A stretch of 64,000 bases of DNA, taken from contig CANTFL010001469.1 of assembly GCA_947650285.1 (NCBI GenBank), forward strand, positions 1 to 64,000, given 5' to 3'. This document shows positions 45,501 through 57,154 of this stretch, in pieces. This stretch comes from Hyaloperonospora brassicae. Taxonomy: Eukaryota > Oomycota > Peronosporomycetes > Peronosporales > Peronosporaceae. Every line of letters begins with the position of its first letter. Position 1 is the stretch's first letter. The translations under genes were made by a program, and so were the position numbers. A model generated the notes under the pieces. That model saw only the letters and a program-made list of their open reading frames with translations, was not told where the DNA came from and made no database searches.

Positions 45501-46160
45501 GCTTGAAATTGTCCCATCTCAATGGCCGCAACAATTTTCCGATTCGCGGTCTTTTGCGCACATCTTGGAACAGGATATACGCGCGTCATCTTCCGTACGA
45601 GCTCCACATTCCGGAACGCTCTAAATCTATCTTATCGTGGGTAGATTCTGGACCAGATACCGACATAGCACCGCTTCGAATCCAATCAGCAAGTCGAGAA
45701 CTCACATACCGCCGATCAAGTCTTAAACCAGCTAATCCACTGCCTGTCAACGTAATAATTGTGCGCCGCAGCATTAAAAAAATTGGGATGGCTCTATCTT
45801 CTCCAGCTATATCTGTGTGAGCTTCATGATAATCGCTGAGCTTCGCCTGATCGAGAAGACGTCTAAGCGCCAAAGAATCATGTCTTCCTGGTTAAGAGAC
45901 AAAAGGATGGTCAAGTCGCGTCTTTAAAGTATACTTAAAGTCCCCGCTAAAAAGCATGGGTCCTTCGTATTCTGTAAGAAGATGTTGAAGCCGCTCAAAA
46001 AATCTTCTTGTTCAGTCTTACGACTTGGGGCATAAATGTTGACATCAAAAATAGTTTCGCCGAGAAAAGTTATTCGAAAATCCATCCATCGCGGAGTCCA
46101 ATGCTTGTCGTGCCATGAATACATGCGAATGATAAATGAGTAGGGGTTCAATTAAATAGC
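42498..46160 (-). pseudogene. L3 ORF2 relic: endonuclease and RT fragments
   Basis: Recognisable peptides are FDVNIYAPSRKTEQEDF (endonuclease, 46 kb), LRLDRRYVSSRLADWIRS (45.7 kb), LNRGKAAGPDKINNTFYRHY and FYSRWIKCGMF (RT, 44.6-44.8 kb), VLLLDFDNTYDTLQ (RT, 44.27 kb; FAKAYDT altered) and WTGRRRWQLIRSKLKQYIS (42.55 kb). Frames change repeatedly between pieces. It is useful as an outgroup: it keeps Trp where L1 has the TGA stop at 18505. Confidence 0.75.
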
Positions 46161-49100
46161 TACACCTCCACTAGAGTGCTCAAACTCGGTTTACAACGAG
46201 CGTCCGGGCTTGTTCACGAATCCCCATGAGGAGTTGTACAGCTTTTACATAGTTTCTGAATCACCAAGCGTGACCCGCGTTTCCAGTAGAAGAACACATC
46301 AGAGGATACACTAGCTTCGCGCTGTCGAAAGTGACTAATCATTGTTGCGCTGTGTTTCGATGGCTTGAGTTGTCCAGCGATATTCTGCAAATGAGGGATC
46401 TATCTGATTTCAAGAGTCTGCCGAGAAGCTATTAATAGGACTTTACGCCGACTTCGCTGCCTTTTGTTTTTTATAGAATAAATTATAAAAATATACCTCT
46501 TTCGGTCAAACGGATCTCCCTGCCAGATTATGAAACGTTGACGGTTAATTGCACTCCGTAAGTAGTTACCCCTAGTAAAAATGAGATGCCCTCAGAACAG
46601 CACATCCAGCAGATGACCCTTTAAACATTAAGGATAATCGCCAGTCGCTAGCTGACACTTTTGCGTATTATGCTTGCAATATAGACGCGCGCACCTCTTC
46701 GAAGAGGTGGTATATCATAGCCTTTTTTGCGGTATCACCACGTTATTCTCATCATCAACGGGAGCGAGCTGTGATAGTAATAGACATGGTACATTTAGGG
46801 CAACCCAATGATCTAAGTCAGCAAGCGGGTGACGACAGTCGCACACATCAAATTCGGCTGGATTGTACTGAATCACCTTCAACTTTGGATATTTGTAGTC
46901 AGTTTCCATCTAGTTTGACCAGTTTGGTCATCATCCGTCACTGCCGAACCCGTGCACTGCTCACGAATCTTATCATTGACATGTGTGGTGTGTTGCCGTA
47001 TCGCAGCCAGTAAAGAGTTACTGATAAAGGTTGTTCTATAATATCGCGAGGTAACCCGGTATGGAGACAAAGAAATCGACCGGATACGGCAGTCCACCGA
47101 CAAGCGCAGCTATGTTTAATGCACACAAATCGATCCACACGTGTTGGCGATTTGGTCCAACTGGCATAGTAGCGATTAGTAAAACCATGGATTTGCGCTG
47201 GCGATCCGGTTCCGAATTGCAGCTGTATTCACTGAAATTTGTTTTTTAGTCTCCTAGCCCGCAGCAGATGCGTTTTTTTGGAATTCGCGCAATATCGTAG
47301 CTCGTAAGGTCTTACTGTGAGTGTCAAGAGTGCGAAAGTGTTCTATTGAGGATCGCGCCGCGACCTGTGTACACGTATTTTTCAGGCTGGCGAAAAGACG
47401 TTACGGCGGAACAGAATCATCCGTGTCGTAGTCTGGTATAACTTCCGGCGACGCCAGAAGATCCGCTTTGATCGCCCTAGCTAGCTCCGTTGGAAGAGTA
47501 ATCTAGAGGCGCGGGAGGGCGTAGTTACAGCCTTTGTAGCTAGATCATCGAGGCACATGGCGTCCCCAAACATTATTGTAATCTCCGCCGCCGAAACATC
47601 GACATAACGTGGTGTTGCCTATCTGAATACTGGGGCACGACGGTAGCATGTTCGTTCAAATCCTAACCATGATGCAACGACTCAATCTTACACCAGATAG
47701 CGGATTACAAGTCAAACGTAGTACATCCTGTTTGCGGCGAATGCAAAGAGCCAAAAAGCGTTGAATCATTGATCGACCTCGATCTATGTTCCTTCTAGAC
47801 AACGCAGCCGGCGTCTCAATTTGCGGGACCGTAGCTAGCAGAAATTGACTTCGCTCAAAAGCGTGTTTCCGTTGTAATCTTGACCAATTGGTGTGTCATC
47901 GTTTTCAGTGTGTTCGTCGTGTTCGTTGCATCCGCGAATGCTGTCAACCTCCGCATCTGTTGTACAGGACTCTTACATCATTCTCCGCAATCTCTTGATT
48001 GTCTTCGTGGATAATAACAGATCCCCTATTATCAGTAGCATCAGGAGCAATAGAGACTTCGAGTGCCTGAGCCTTAGCCTCGAAGTATACGGCTTTTTTG
48101 CCGTCAGCAGCGCGCTTCTTTTCCAAAGCTGTTGAAATTAGTACCTCGAGTGTCCTTTTTTCGTCCGCTACGTGTGATAGATCCATCGCAAGCGCAGCCT
48201 CTTTGATGATTTTATATTGAGCAAAGTAACGACCGCCGAAGCGATTCAAAAGGTGCCACATCGACATCGAGATGACCATCTAGCCGGTGATCTATTCCAC
48301 GAACCACCTGCGTGCGCAGTTGTTACGCTTTAAAATCTGCGGAGGAAGTTGGCATCGATTAGACCGTAAAGGCGTTTCATTTGGGTCGAACCAAACCCTT
48401 ATTCAGTTGATTTTATTTTCCTGTTGTCTTTGACAGTTACGTTGAGCTATTCTGGGGGGACGGCATTAACTTTGGTGGATGTGACCTAACCGATCCTTCA
48501 CATTGTTCGACTGCGGATGGAGAAGAGACTTCACAGTAGAGCTCGTCGCTGAGAAGACGGATCCCCCGTGGTACTCTTATCCCCCGTGGTACTCTTATCC
48601 CCCATTTTTTGTTCGCGTCGAGGTCAAACCACCCATAAGTATACGAACCGCTGGTGCGAGGTGCTTCACTCATCGTATCCAATCCTCTGTCAAGCGGAGA
48701 TGCAAAAGCAACCCCAATTGCCCATTTTGGGGATGTTCAAAACCTTAGTAATCAAGGGTGCCTTGTGTCCTTCCGTCTTTAAGTTCGCGGTGGTCACAAA
48801 CAGGTCATCCGTCAATCCAAAGCCATGGTGCAGGCTATCGGTAGCGTCGAAGTGGTTGACGATCAACTTAATGACATGATGAGGAGAAATAGCGACGCCT
48901 GTGAGTTTGCGGTGATGCTTTTCTCGAAAGGTGCTCTTACTGTCGCCTCACTTGTAGCTCAAGTGATAAGGTAAGTAGCAGATAAACCATCTAACGGGTC
49001 GAAGGTGCCGAAAAAAGTGGAGGAAAAATTCCGTGTCAAATGTTGCAATGACCGTAAGTAACGTAAGTGTTTCGGGACATGACACCGTGTCGATATTTGC

Positions 49101-50060
49101 CATGGAAAACTTGGAGCTTTACGCCTCCGAGCCGTGAGAGAATTCACGAGTCACAGATGTCACCGCCCAGGACATACTGGACGCCAAAAAAGCTTTAGCA
49201 AAGCTAGCCGTCTCTTTATTGACCAGAATCCTCACTTGATAGTGACATAATGGTCGTCCGGTTGACGCAGTCGATATTGAAGAATAAGTTATTCATCGCG
49301 CTCGCGCTCCTTAGAGGCAAGACACAAATCCTAATGACGCTTTTCACAAAACTCAAGTGCTTTTGCATTCCATATCGTAGCTGCCGCTTGATCCGGCATA
49401 GTGAACGTGAGTTGGCTCGTGTCGGCGTCGTAACTGGTCTTCTACCCCCCCCCTCACCAGTACCCGTCTCAGGACATCGGTTTCGGTCCTCCCCCCACTG
49501 CGTCCGAGAATTGTAAATGCAACGTTAGCAATGTACTGCGGCATGCGCAAGTACGGAGAAACAATCGCGATCACGTTCCCTTTTGGGTTATTCTTAATAT
49601 ACAAGTATTATAATACGCCTATCTCGCGGGTGAGTTTAGACCAGGAGCTCAGGCGAAGACACGAAGATAATGCTTCTTTTACCCAAGACGCAAGCGCCTC
49701 CTCCGCATGCAAAATCAGCGGACGCAGATCATCATATGCCTATTCCTACCACGACATCGTGGATGTGCGGAACAGAACTACTTGCGGTCCTGTCGTAAAT
49801 CTGTACATACAGACCGGTTGGCAGATTAGTCGCATGGGGCGGCTCGACCACTCAGACTCAAGTTAACGTCTGTGCGGTCAAATTTGTCGGAGTCGTGGAT
49901 GTCTTCGAACGCGGTGAGGCAAACCGATTTGGGGCCTAGACCAGTCAAATTATGACGTTGGGTCGTTGATCGTCGTCGAATTCTGATTGGCGAATGGGCC
50001 GAGTTTCGATTGACTATTAACATTGAAGCCGGGGTTATTGCCGATTCATATGACCGTAGC
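42520..50060 (-). mobile_element. Old, heavily mutated LINE copy (L3), 3'-truncated
   Basis: It aligns by eye along its length with L1, from about 16400 to 24010, in the same orientation: post-RT region 42498-43600, RT 44119-44819, endonuclease 45374-46151, ORF1 46715-48279, zinc-knuckle region 48900-49147 and 5' region 49353-50060. The RNase H and zinc-binding end of ORF2 is absent. Identity is low (very roughly 75-80%), with many indels, so it is much older than L1 and L2. It has no solo LTR at the position where L1 does. Confidence 0.8.
46715..49147 (-). pseudogene. L3 ORF1 relic
   Basis: Pieces include DLDHWVALNVPCLLLSQLAP at 46.7-46.9 kb (the counterpart of L1 YLNHWGVLNVLCVLVSKLAP), an Ala/Glu/Lys-rich coiled-coil frame at 47944-48279, and a degenerate zinc-knuckle region near 49 kb. 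At 48563-48600 an 18-bp unit (cccccgtggtactcttat) is tandemly duplicated, a change private to this copy. Confidence 0.65.
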
Positions 50061-53000
50061 CGCGTACTAAATGCGCCCATCTGACGCCTTAAGTATGAGG
50101 ACAAGAACCTTGCACCGAGCTCTTCCTACTGACTCGAGGTGGATGACTGGGACTTACCTATATCTCTATTTAACCCCGAATTCTGGATACTTCCCGGCAT
50201 AGAAGTCTCCTTCAAGTGCGCGCCGTCCCGCCCACTTGGAGATATCGCATCATAATGCACGTCGCTGCTGTTGGCAGTGCGCTCAATCTCATGTATTCCA
50301 ACTTTAGCCAAAATTATTCGTTTGCGCACTAAGACGTAGATCTGGAAGTGAGTGGATAATTACTTTCTCGCGATAATTATAAGCCAACAGCTATATCTTG
50401 ACACCTGTTCAGAGTTCATATCCAGTATCGAAATTTTTTTAAATATTGATAGGTAAGTCGTTCAGGGCATACGTCAATATTATGGAATGGCGGAGGTGGT
50501 GCGCCCAACGCACCACGTTCAGTTGATTAGTTGTTGTGTAAGAGGGTATTATATATCAGGCCAATTGAAAGCTTGATCGTTTTCCGTCGGATCTTGATGC
50601 GAAAAATAAAATGCTATACTTTGCAACATGTAGACCGTTCTAATTGTGGTTTTGAGCTTTGCGTAATCTATACAGCAATCTCATATATTCGTCAAAATAG
50701 TTTTGGCGGAATTATTGCGTAGTATACACTGTCCATCCAGTGTATTATGAGATGAAGATTGCTCGCGCCGCTTGTACCGATCATCCCAGTACCATGTTGC
50801 CACTAAGCAACTTTGTTGAAGAAAGCACCGTATGAGATTCAGCTTTGTTACGAGCATCCGAAAATAGGCGTCCTACATAAGACCCTGGAAGTTCCGTGGA
50901 AGCTAAGAAGGTAGCGCGGTGCAATACTTTTGATTGCAAATGACTGTAAAACATTTGTTGAAAGCCAGACGCTCATAAGAACAATCTCTCTCCCCTCAAA
51001 CAACTTCTGTGCTCAGTATACTTTATTATACAGGTGAGATGTGGACATCTGTAATGTGGCTCCTAATCGATTAAAAATACGACAGTTTTTCGCATCTTCT
51101 CATGCTTTAGAATCCCATAATACGCCTATTCCGCGTGAATCTAACATACCACTTGGAAAGTGCGACAATCCATGTCGATAGACCACCAAACTCTTTTCGG
51201 CATCGCTGCAAATACCATGCACAAAATATTTAAGCTATACTACTTGACCCATCGAGTCAAAGCAGCCTTTACTGCTAAACGAAAGGGTAATTCAAGTATT
51301 TCAATTTGTATGGTATGCAAACAACCATTTGAGCCCCCTTGTACATGGAACGGGAATACTGGGCGCTGATGGATGGAAACCCGATACGTAGAAGCAAGTC
51401 GCTCGATTTAAAAAAAAGATCCCTAGGCAGTAGATGTATTGTGGAACTGGACGCTACGCGCTGAACTCAGTGCGTAGCATGCTTTCACATACAACAGATT
51501 GAGTCAGTGCCCTCTTTAGTAAAGTACACGGTATGCTAGAGAAAGACTCAAGAATAATCTACTACTCTTAGTTGTAGAAAAAAAGAAGATTACCTCAAGG
51601 TTGTCTTGTCGGATTAATCCTGTCCTGAATATATAATATTATCACATGTATCGTGACGTCTACTCACCTTTTACACGCTTCTAGCAGCTATGTGAGTTCA
51701 TATAATGGTATAATAACTAATGAGATGACCCTCGAGTCAATGCAACATGGTCACTAAGCTCAAAGACTGGTGAAAAGAGAATATTTGATAAAGTATTGTA
51801 TTTTTACTGATTATGAGTTACAATATTATGTAACATGCCCACCCCGTTAGTGTACAGCCGTTTATCGATCTTTCTCTTTTTCACGTATGACTTTATGAGC
51901 CGGAGCTACTTTTCCCCCTTTCACGCCTCTACTCTTCTAGCCACTGCTGCCTCTGCGTAGCGCTTAAAATTGGTTTATTCACTTGCTAGCATTTGGGACT
52001 TTTATGGATTCTTATATGCAGTTTTGAGTAAATCTCCCGCCTTCATTCGGTAATCAATTCATCCTCAAAACCATGGTTATATTTATGGAGACAAGCGGTT
52101 ATTTAGAAGTAATCAAAAGACTTTATGCGTTAAAATAAGGCACCTTTACCCGAGTCTTCACAAAGTGAGCGACACACTAAAATGCATTTTAAAGGAGCTG
52201 GATAAGTGGTCTGTAATGTATTCGAATAAAAGATGTGTGCAGAATTCAAAGAGTTCAAGCATTACACAGTTCATAACAGCAAGGTCTGGGCGCATATCTG
52301 ATGTGATGAGCAGTTATTTTATTCCGTCGATATATATATATATACCATGCTTATTCGTAAATAAATTGGTTATTTTCTCGACGACATGTGTGGAAATTAC
52401 GATACTGCATGATCGACATAACGCCTTTGCTAAAGAATAGCATCAAATATCTATGAACCCATCGTAAAGTTCATCAGATATGACCAAATCACGTTTGAAC
52501 CCCCTGTAGCGGAGATCCGATAGCTCTTCCCAGAGTACCGCTTTTTGATCAACAAGATAGTTTTCGTTCTTAACAAGAAGGCTACCAACGAGTCTGCTCC
52601 GCTCACTGATATTTTTTCAGGATTAAGTAAATCATACAATTTAAATAATAAACAGCTCAACTTGCTATCGATTATATGCCATAGTAAGTCTTCCAACTTT
52701 TGTGATCTAAGATATCTTAGCAATGCACTTGTCTCAAACAAATTATATGTGGTCGAATATATATTGCCTTTTCCCACCGATAAAGACATGCGTATTTAAT
52801 ATTATATAGCATTTATTGCTCTATATATCATATATTGCTCTACCAGGGTATAATCTGAAACGTACCTTAGGTCGATAATGCGACGCTAATTTTATATGAG
52901 GGGCGCCCAAAGGTACGCGTACCTAGACCATGGATGTACCACCCACAGTGACCCAACGTTACACACTTCCCACCATGCTTTTGGCCTCACATTTGAACAC

Positions 53001-53920
53001 TTGTTTCGTTCTTTTCTCAAGGCATTAGCAGTGGAGGAAGATTTATTCTCACAGCTGTGTGTCTTCATAGTTTAGTATAGCGCTGTCAGGATACGAGTCA
53101 CAGACTCTGTGTAGTGTTGTCGCTGAGTTAAATCATGCGTGCGACTCCATCTTTCCAAGTTAGGAGGTATTCTCAAACATTTCGGTAATATTACATAGAG
53201 CATTTTCATATATCCAACCCGTTTTCATAACAACAAGCCGTTGGTGAGATAATAGGTCTGAGTCACACTCGCGGCTATGAGACCAACTTATTAAAAAAAG
53301 GCTCGACGAGCAATAAATGCACCACATGTAAGTAGGTGAGAGTACTCGCTCCCGGTTGACGGCCATTGCATCTTTTCAGGAAAGAAAAGAAAATTATTTT
53401 AGCCTCATAGCATCGACTAAAGACTTTGACAAGTTGCACGTCAACCTTTGGTCGAGTAAGTGAAACATCCCGAGGTAACGACGCAAAGTAAAATCCATTC
53501 ACGACAATCTCTTCTAAGGCGATATTCGACACCGCGTATTGTGAATTTGGTATACACCTGTCAATGTTAAAGTAATGCACGCGTAGTGCATCAGTACTAT
53601 TAGTGAGGACAATTCTCTCCACCCTATATTCAGAGGGAAACGGACATCGACAACGAATTGCAATTCACCCGCTGAGCGCAAGGATAACGTCGATTTTACA
53701 ACATGGAGAGTCTCAAATACAGTCTGTTTAGTCTATGCTTGTTCGGAACAAATATTTGCTATAAAATTACGTAGCCGAAGGAAAATGTCCAGATATGTCG
53801 GGTATACCAATCTTCCCACATAACAAGACTTGAATTTTCATTGCACACAAATAATTTAGCTGTATCCGACACGGGAACCAGTCATGGCATGACAAAGCCT
53901 TCACTATTGCAGAGAGCGTT

Positions 53921-54397
53921 GTGTCGCAATTGGACCCTGCCCACTGCGTCTTCAACCCTCAGCAGTGCCTGCGGAATCCTGTTTCATCGATATCAACAAA
54001 TGCCACGAGTTCTAGGACTCATATTACCCTCTACAATCTACCAAGTATTTGCCTTGACCCTTCGACAACATCTCCAAAGAATTGTTTTTGTATGGAGTTG
54101 GCGGGCCTCTTTCTCGAAGAGAATTACAGGCAGACGTTAACACGTCGGAAGAATCTCGTGACAATATACGTCAAAGCGGTTGACTATGTGACTCACGATA
54201 TACAACGTCTTAGCGAGCATGTGGAGCGCTTGGTAGTTGTTAAGATATGTCTACAATCTCTGGAGCAGCGTCGAGATCGCCTAGAGAGGCAGCATATTGT
54301 CACCATGCGGATGAAATTATACGTGGCAAGGCCGTCCTTCGTCGGCTCAAGTGACCTTCAGGTTTATAAGGCAATGTTTTCGTTACATTCTAAGTGA
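53921..54397 (+). CDS. Unrecognised 158-codon open frame, possibly a coiled-coil remnant
   Basis: The second half is rich in Arg, Glu, Leu and Gln (RLSEHVERLVVVK, SLEQRRDRLERQH) and could form a coiled coil, as in retroelement Gag proteins. There is no signal peptide, no known motif and no second copy in the window. A chance frame or a transposon remnant is as likely as a gene. Confidence 0.2.
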   Translation: MSQLDPAHCVFNPQQCLRNPVSSISTNATSSRTHITLYNLPSICLDPSTTSPKNCFCMELAGLFLEENYRQTLTRRKNLVTIYVKAVDYVTHDIQRLSEHVERLVVVKICLQSLEQRRDRLERQHIVTMRMKLYVARPSFVGSSDLQVYKAMFSLHSK

Positions 54398-56959
54398 TAA
54401 TCCTTAAAACATGGGGTGTGTCTGCGGCTATTGCATGAGGCTTGGCTTATATGATAGGCCCTTTTAAATGTTTTATAAAGCAAGGGCGAAAATGTGTCTT
54501 CAAGATAGCAAACTTACGTTTTAGATAGTGTTTTGTTCCAAGTGATACTGATTCGTCGACCTCATGAGGTAACATATAATTGTTGCGCTTCGCATTAAAA
54601 AAATTACGTGTTTGTCTGGCTCAATCTATTGTATCTCTCAAATGTCGGCGGACCATAAATGGCGTTGCGAGACGCCACACGTTTTCGAACCGTCTAAAGA
54701 ATGACATCAGTAACTCGATTGTCCATATATCCGTTACCAGTCATTGGACTACGTAGTGGTAGCGTAAAACAAAATCGAGAGATGTACGGTCTCTCACATA
54801 TAATGCAGTTATCCGGTATAGGTATGCACGGCGTTATTTATGGCAATTTCGGAGACAGATTGCATTTAAATTCAATTATAAGGCGTATAGCTACATATTG
54901 CATAAAATATTACCAATAATGCGATTCACTTGTTCGGTTTGACCACCTGTCTACGAATGATCCGCTATCAGCATGACGAATCGAATGACTGGCATCTTGT
55001 AGATATACGGCTAAAATTCCTTTTGAAGCAACGATATATATCTGGATAACGCCACAGGTTAATTGATCCGACGAGAAAAGCGATCAGTTTAAGCTGCATC
55101 ATAACCATAGAAGGAAACGACTCGACACAACCACTGGGTGATCCACATTTCTCAATAGGTCGGCAAAGTTCTTAATGCCCGTGTTGCCATTCGAATGTTG
55201 AGCTAATTTGGCCGAAAACAAAATCCATTCTGATGGAATCCAGCACCCCGTGAGTAACGTTCTATGAGCTTTAGGAACTGCCGCGTGCGCTGACAATTTG
55301 GCTCGTTAACACGTCTCATACATACATAAATATTTGCTAGTGTACTTTTGTAGTTAAGTCCACCAATAAATTTGGCTCACTGAGCCATAGGTCTTCGCTC
55401 GACAAATTGATCGATCACCACGTTGTATACGGGTCAGAGAGAAATTTATACTTAAATCATTTATCTTGAGATACAATGATACGGTCAGTATCTATAACAT
55501 CCATGCAGTAGCACAGCAAGCCACTATCGATAGAATATTGATCAAACCATTTGCGCAAACGTGCTGACGATATTATCTTTGAGTCTTTTCAGTCTTTACC
55601 CACAAAATCACATAAAATAGATATACAATTTATCGTTTCGGGAAATATCTCGTAGACCAAATTCGTGATGGTCGGCGGCAAAGTCGTTACATGAGCTATA
55701 TCATAGGTTAGTATGCGAGACAACATATCAGCTAACGCATTATGCTACTCAGTTTCTACTTAACTTGACACTATATTTGGCAAAGAATGATTGCTAATGA
55801 TCCAGTCTATCAGAAAAGTGAGGCAATAGTGTCTTAGTGCGTTATGTAGCATTTTTATATCGATCACATAGGCTTAAATTTAGCTGATGCAATTAATGTC
55901 TGACAAAAGTCACAATTCATCGCAAGTCAAATTTTGTTTTCCGCTGGACAGTATCCCTCTAAATCTTTCAGCTAGCGAGATTTATAAGCGACAACTCGCA
56001 CATTACATCTTGCTTACTATCAGCAAAGAACGATGGAAATTCAGAAGAGTTGCATAAGACAATAAAATAACTCTTAGGATATGACAAATCCAATTTCATG
56101 GCCTGAGTAAGGTTTCCCTTTACAGCTTTATCAACTTAAGCTGTTTACGAAAGATGAAGCCGGTCTGTCGACATTGGGCATAACCTTAGCTTAATGTACT
56201 CTTACCTTTTCGAAAGACGAACGATTGATCAAAGTAATTACAGATTCAAATACGCATTTAAATACCTTAGCATACAGCACAGATCGTTAGTAAGCGATGC
56301 GAGGGTTCACATCAGTCAGACCGTTCGATGCACGACTATGTTAAAATGTCATTGGAATATGTATGTGAGTAACTTGAATGAGGACGGAAAATTTGCTGCA
56401 TAAGGTGAGTGAATGTAACCAGGGCCCGGAATATATACATTCTGGGGCGTCACAAGCCACTCTCGATAATACCGCTCGTGCTACAAGCCGCAGTCAACGG
56501 AAAGTATTAGGCTTGCGTTATCAAACATTGATATCTTGTCGACAAGTAGAGTGCACTTAATTTAATACATCCTACCACTGCGTTCTGAACTACGCCCTTT
56601 CTCGAAAGAAAAATTAGGGCCGGAATGATGGCATCAGATATGCTTCTTATTATCCCGAAAACTGCTCGACTTTCCATTCATATTTGTAACAGGACGAAGT
56701 CGTTAAGCGGTAATACTTACTCTTGCTTGCACCAATACTGCTGCGTGGTTTTCACGTAAAAGTCTGTCAACGAAGTCTTATTCTTCTTGAAAAAGACCAC
56801 TACCGTGTCACGCAGCACCAAGTTCCTGTAAATGGGTCAATTTCATGACGTGAGTCTGTATAAAAATGTACTACGCACGTTGTGTTGTGACAAATCATCT
56901 CCTAGAAATTTGTAAACCAAAGTATAACATGAATTAATAGGATCCTTTAGGGTCGCAGA

Positions 56960-57154
56960 TCAATTGCGTGCACTGAGCGTCAACTTTGTATCTTTATGTA
57001 CTGACCCGCCTACACGTGAGGGTGAGTTTAGCTTGACCTCCGGACGAATGACCACGAGGTCGGGCAAGTCACCACCCCTTAACCACTTGATGAAAAGTGT
57101 ATCAAAAATGTCATCTAGCTCTACAATGAGTATCGAAAGACGGGGTAGCCTCAA
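56960..57154 (-). pseudogene. Possible fragment of an oomycete gypsy polyprotein
   Basis: A 64-codon frame reads LPDLVVIRPEVKLNSPS. It resembles, from memory, a linker region before RT in oomycete Ty3/gypsy polyproteins (VVIRPE-x-x-LNSSS). This recollection is weak and only a protein search could confirm it. Confidence 0.25.
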
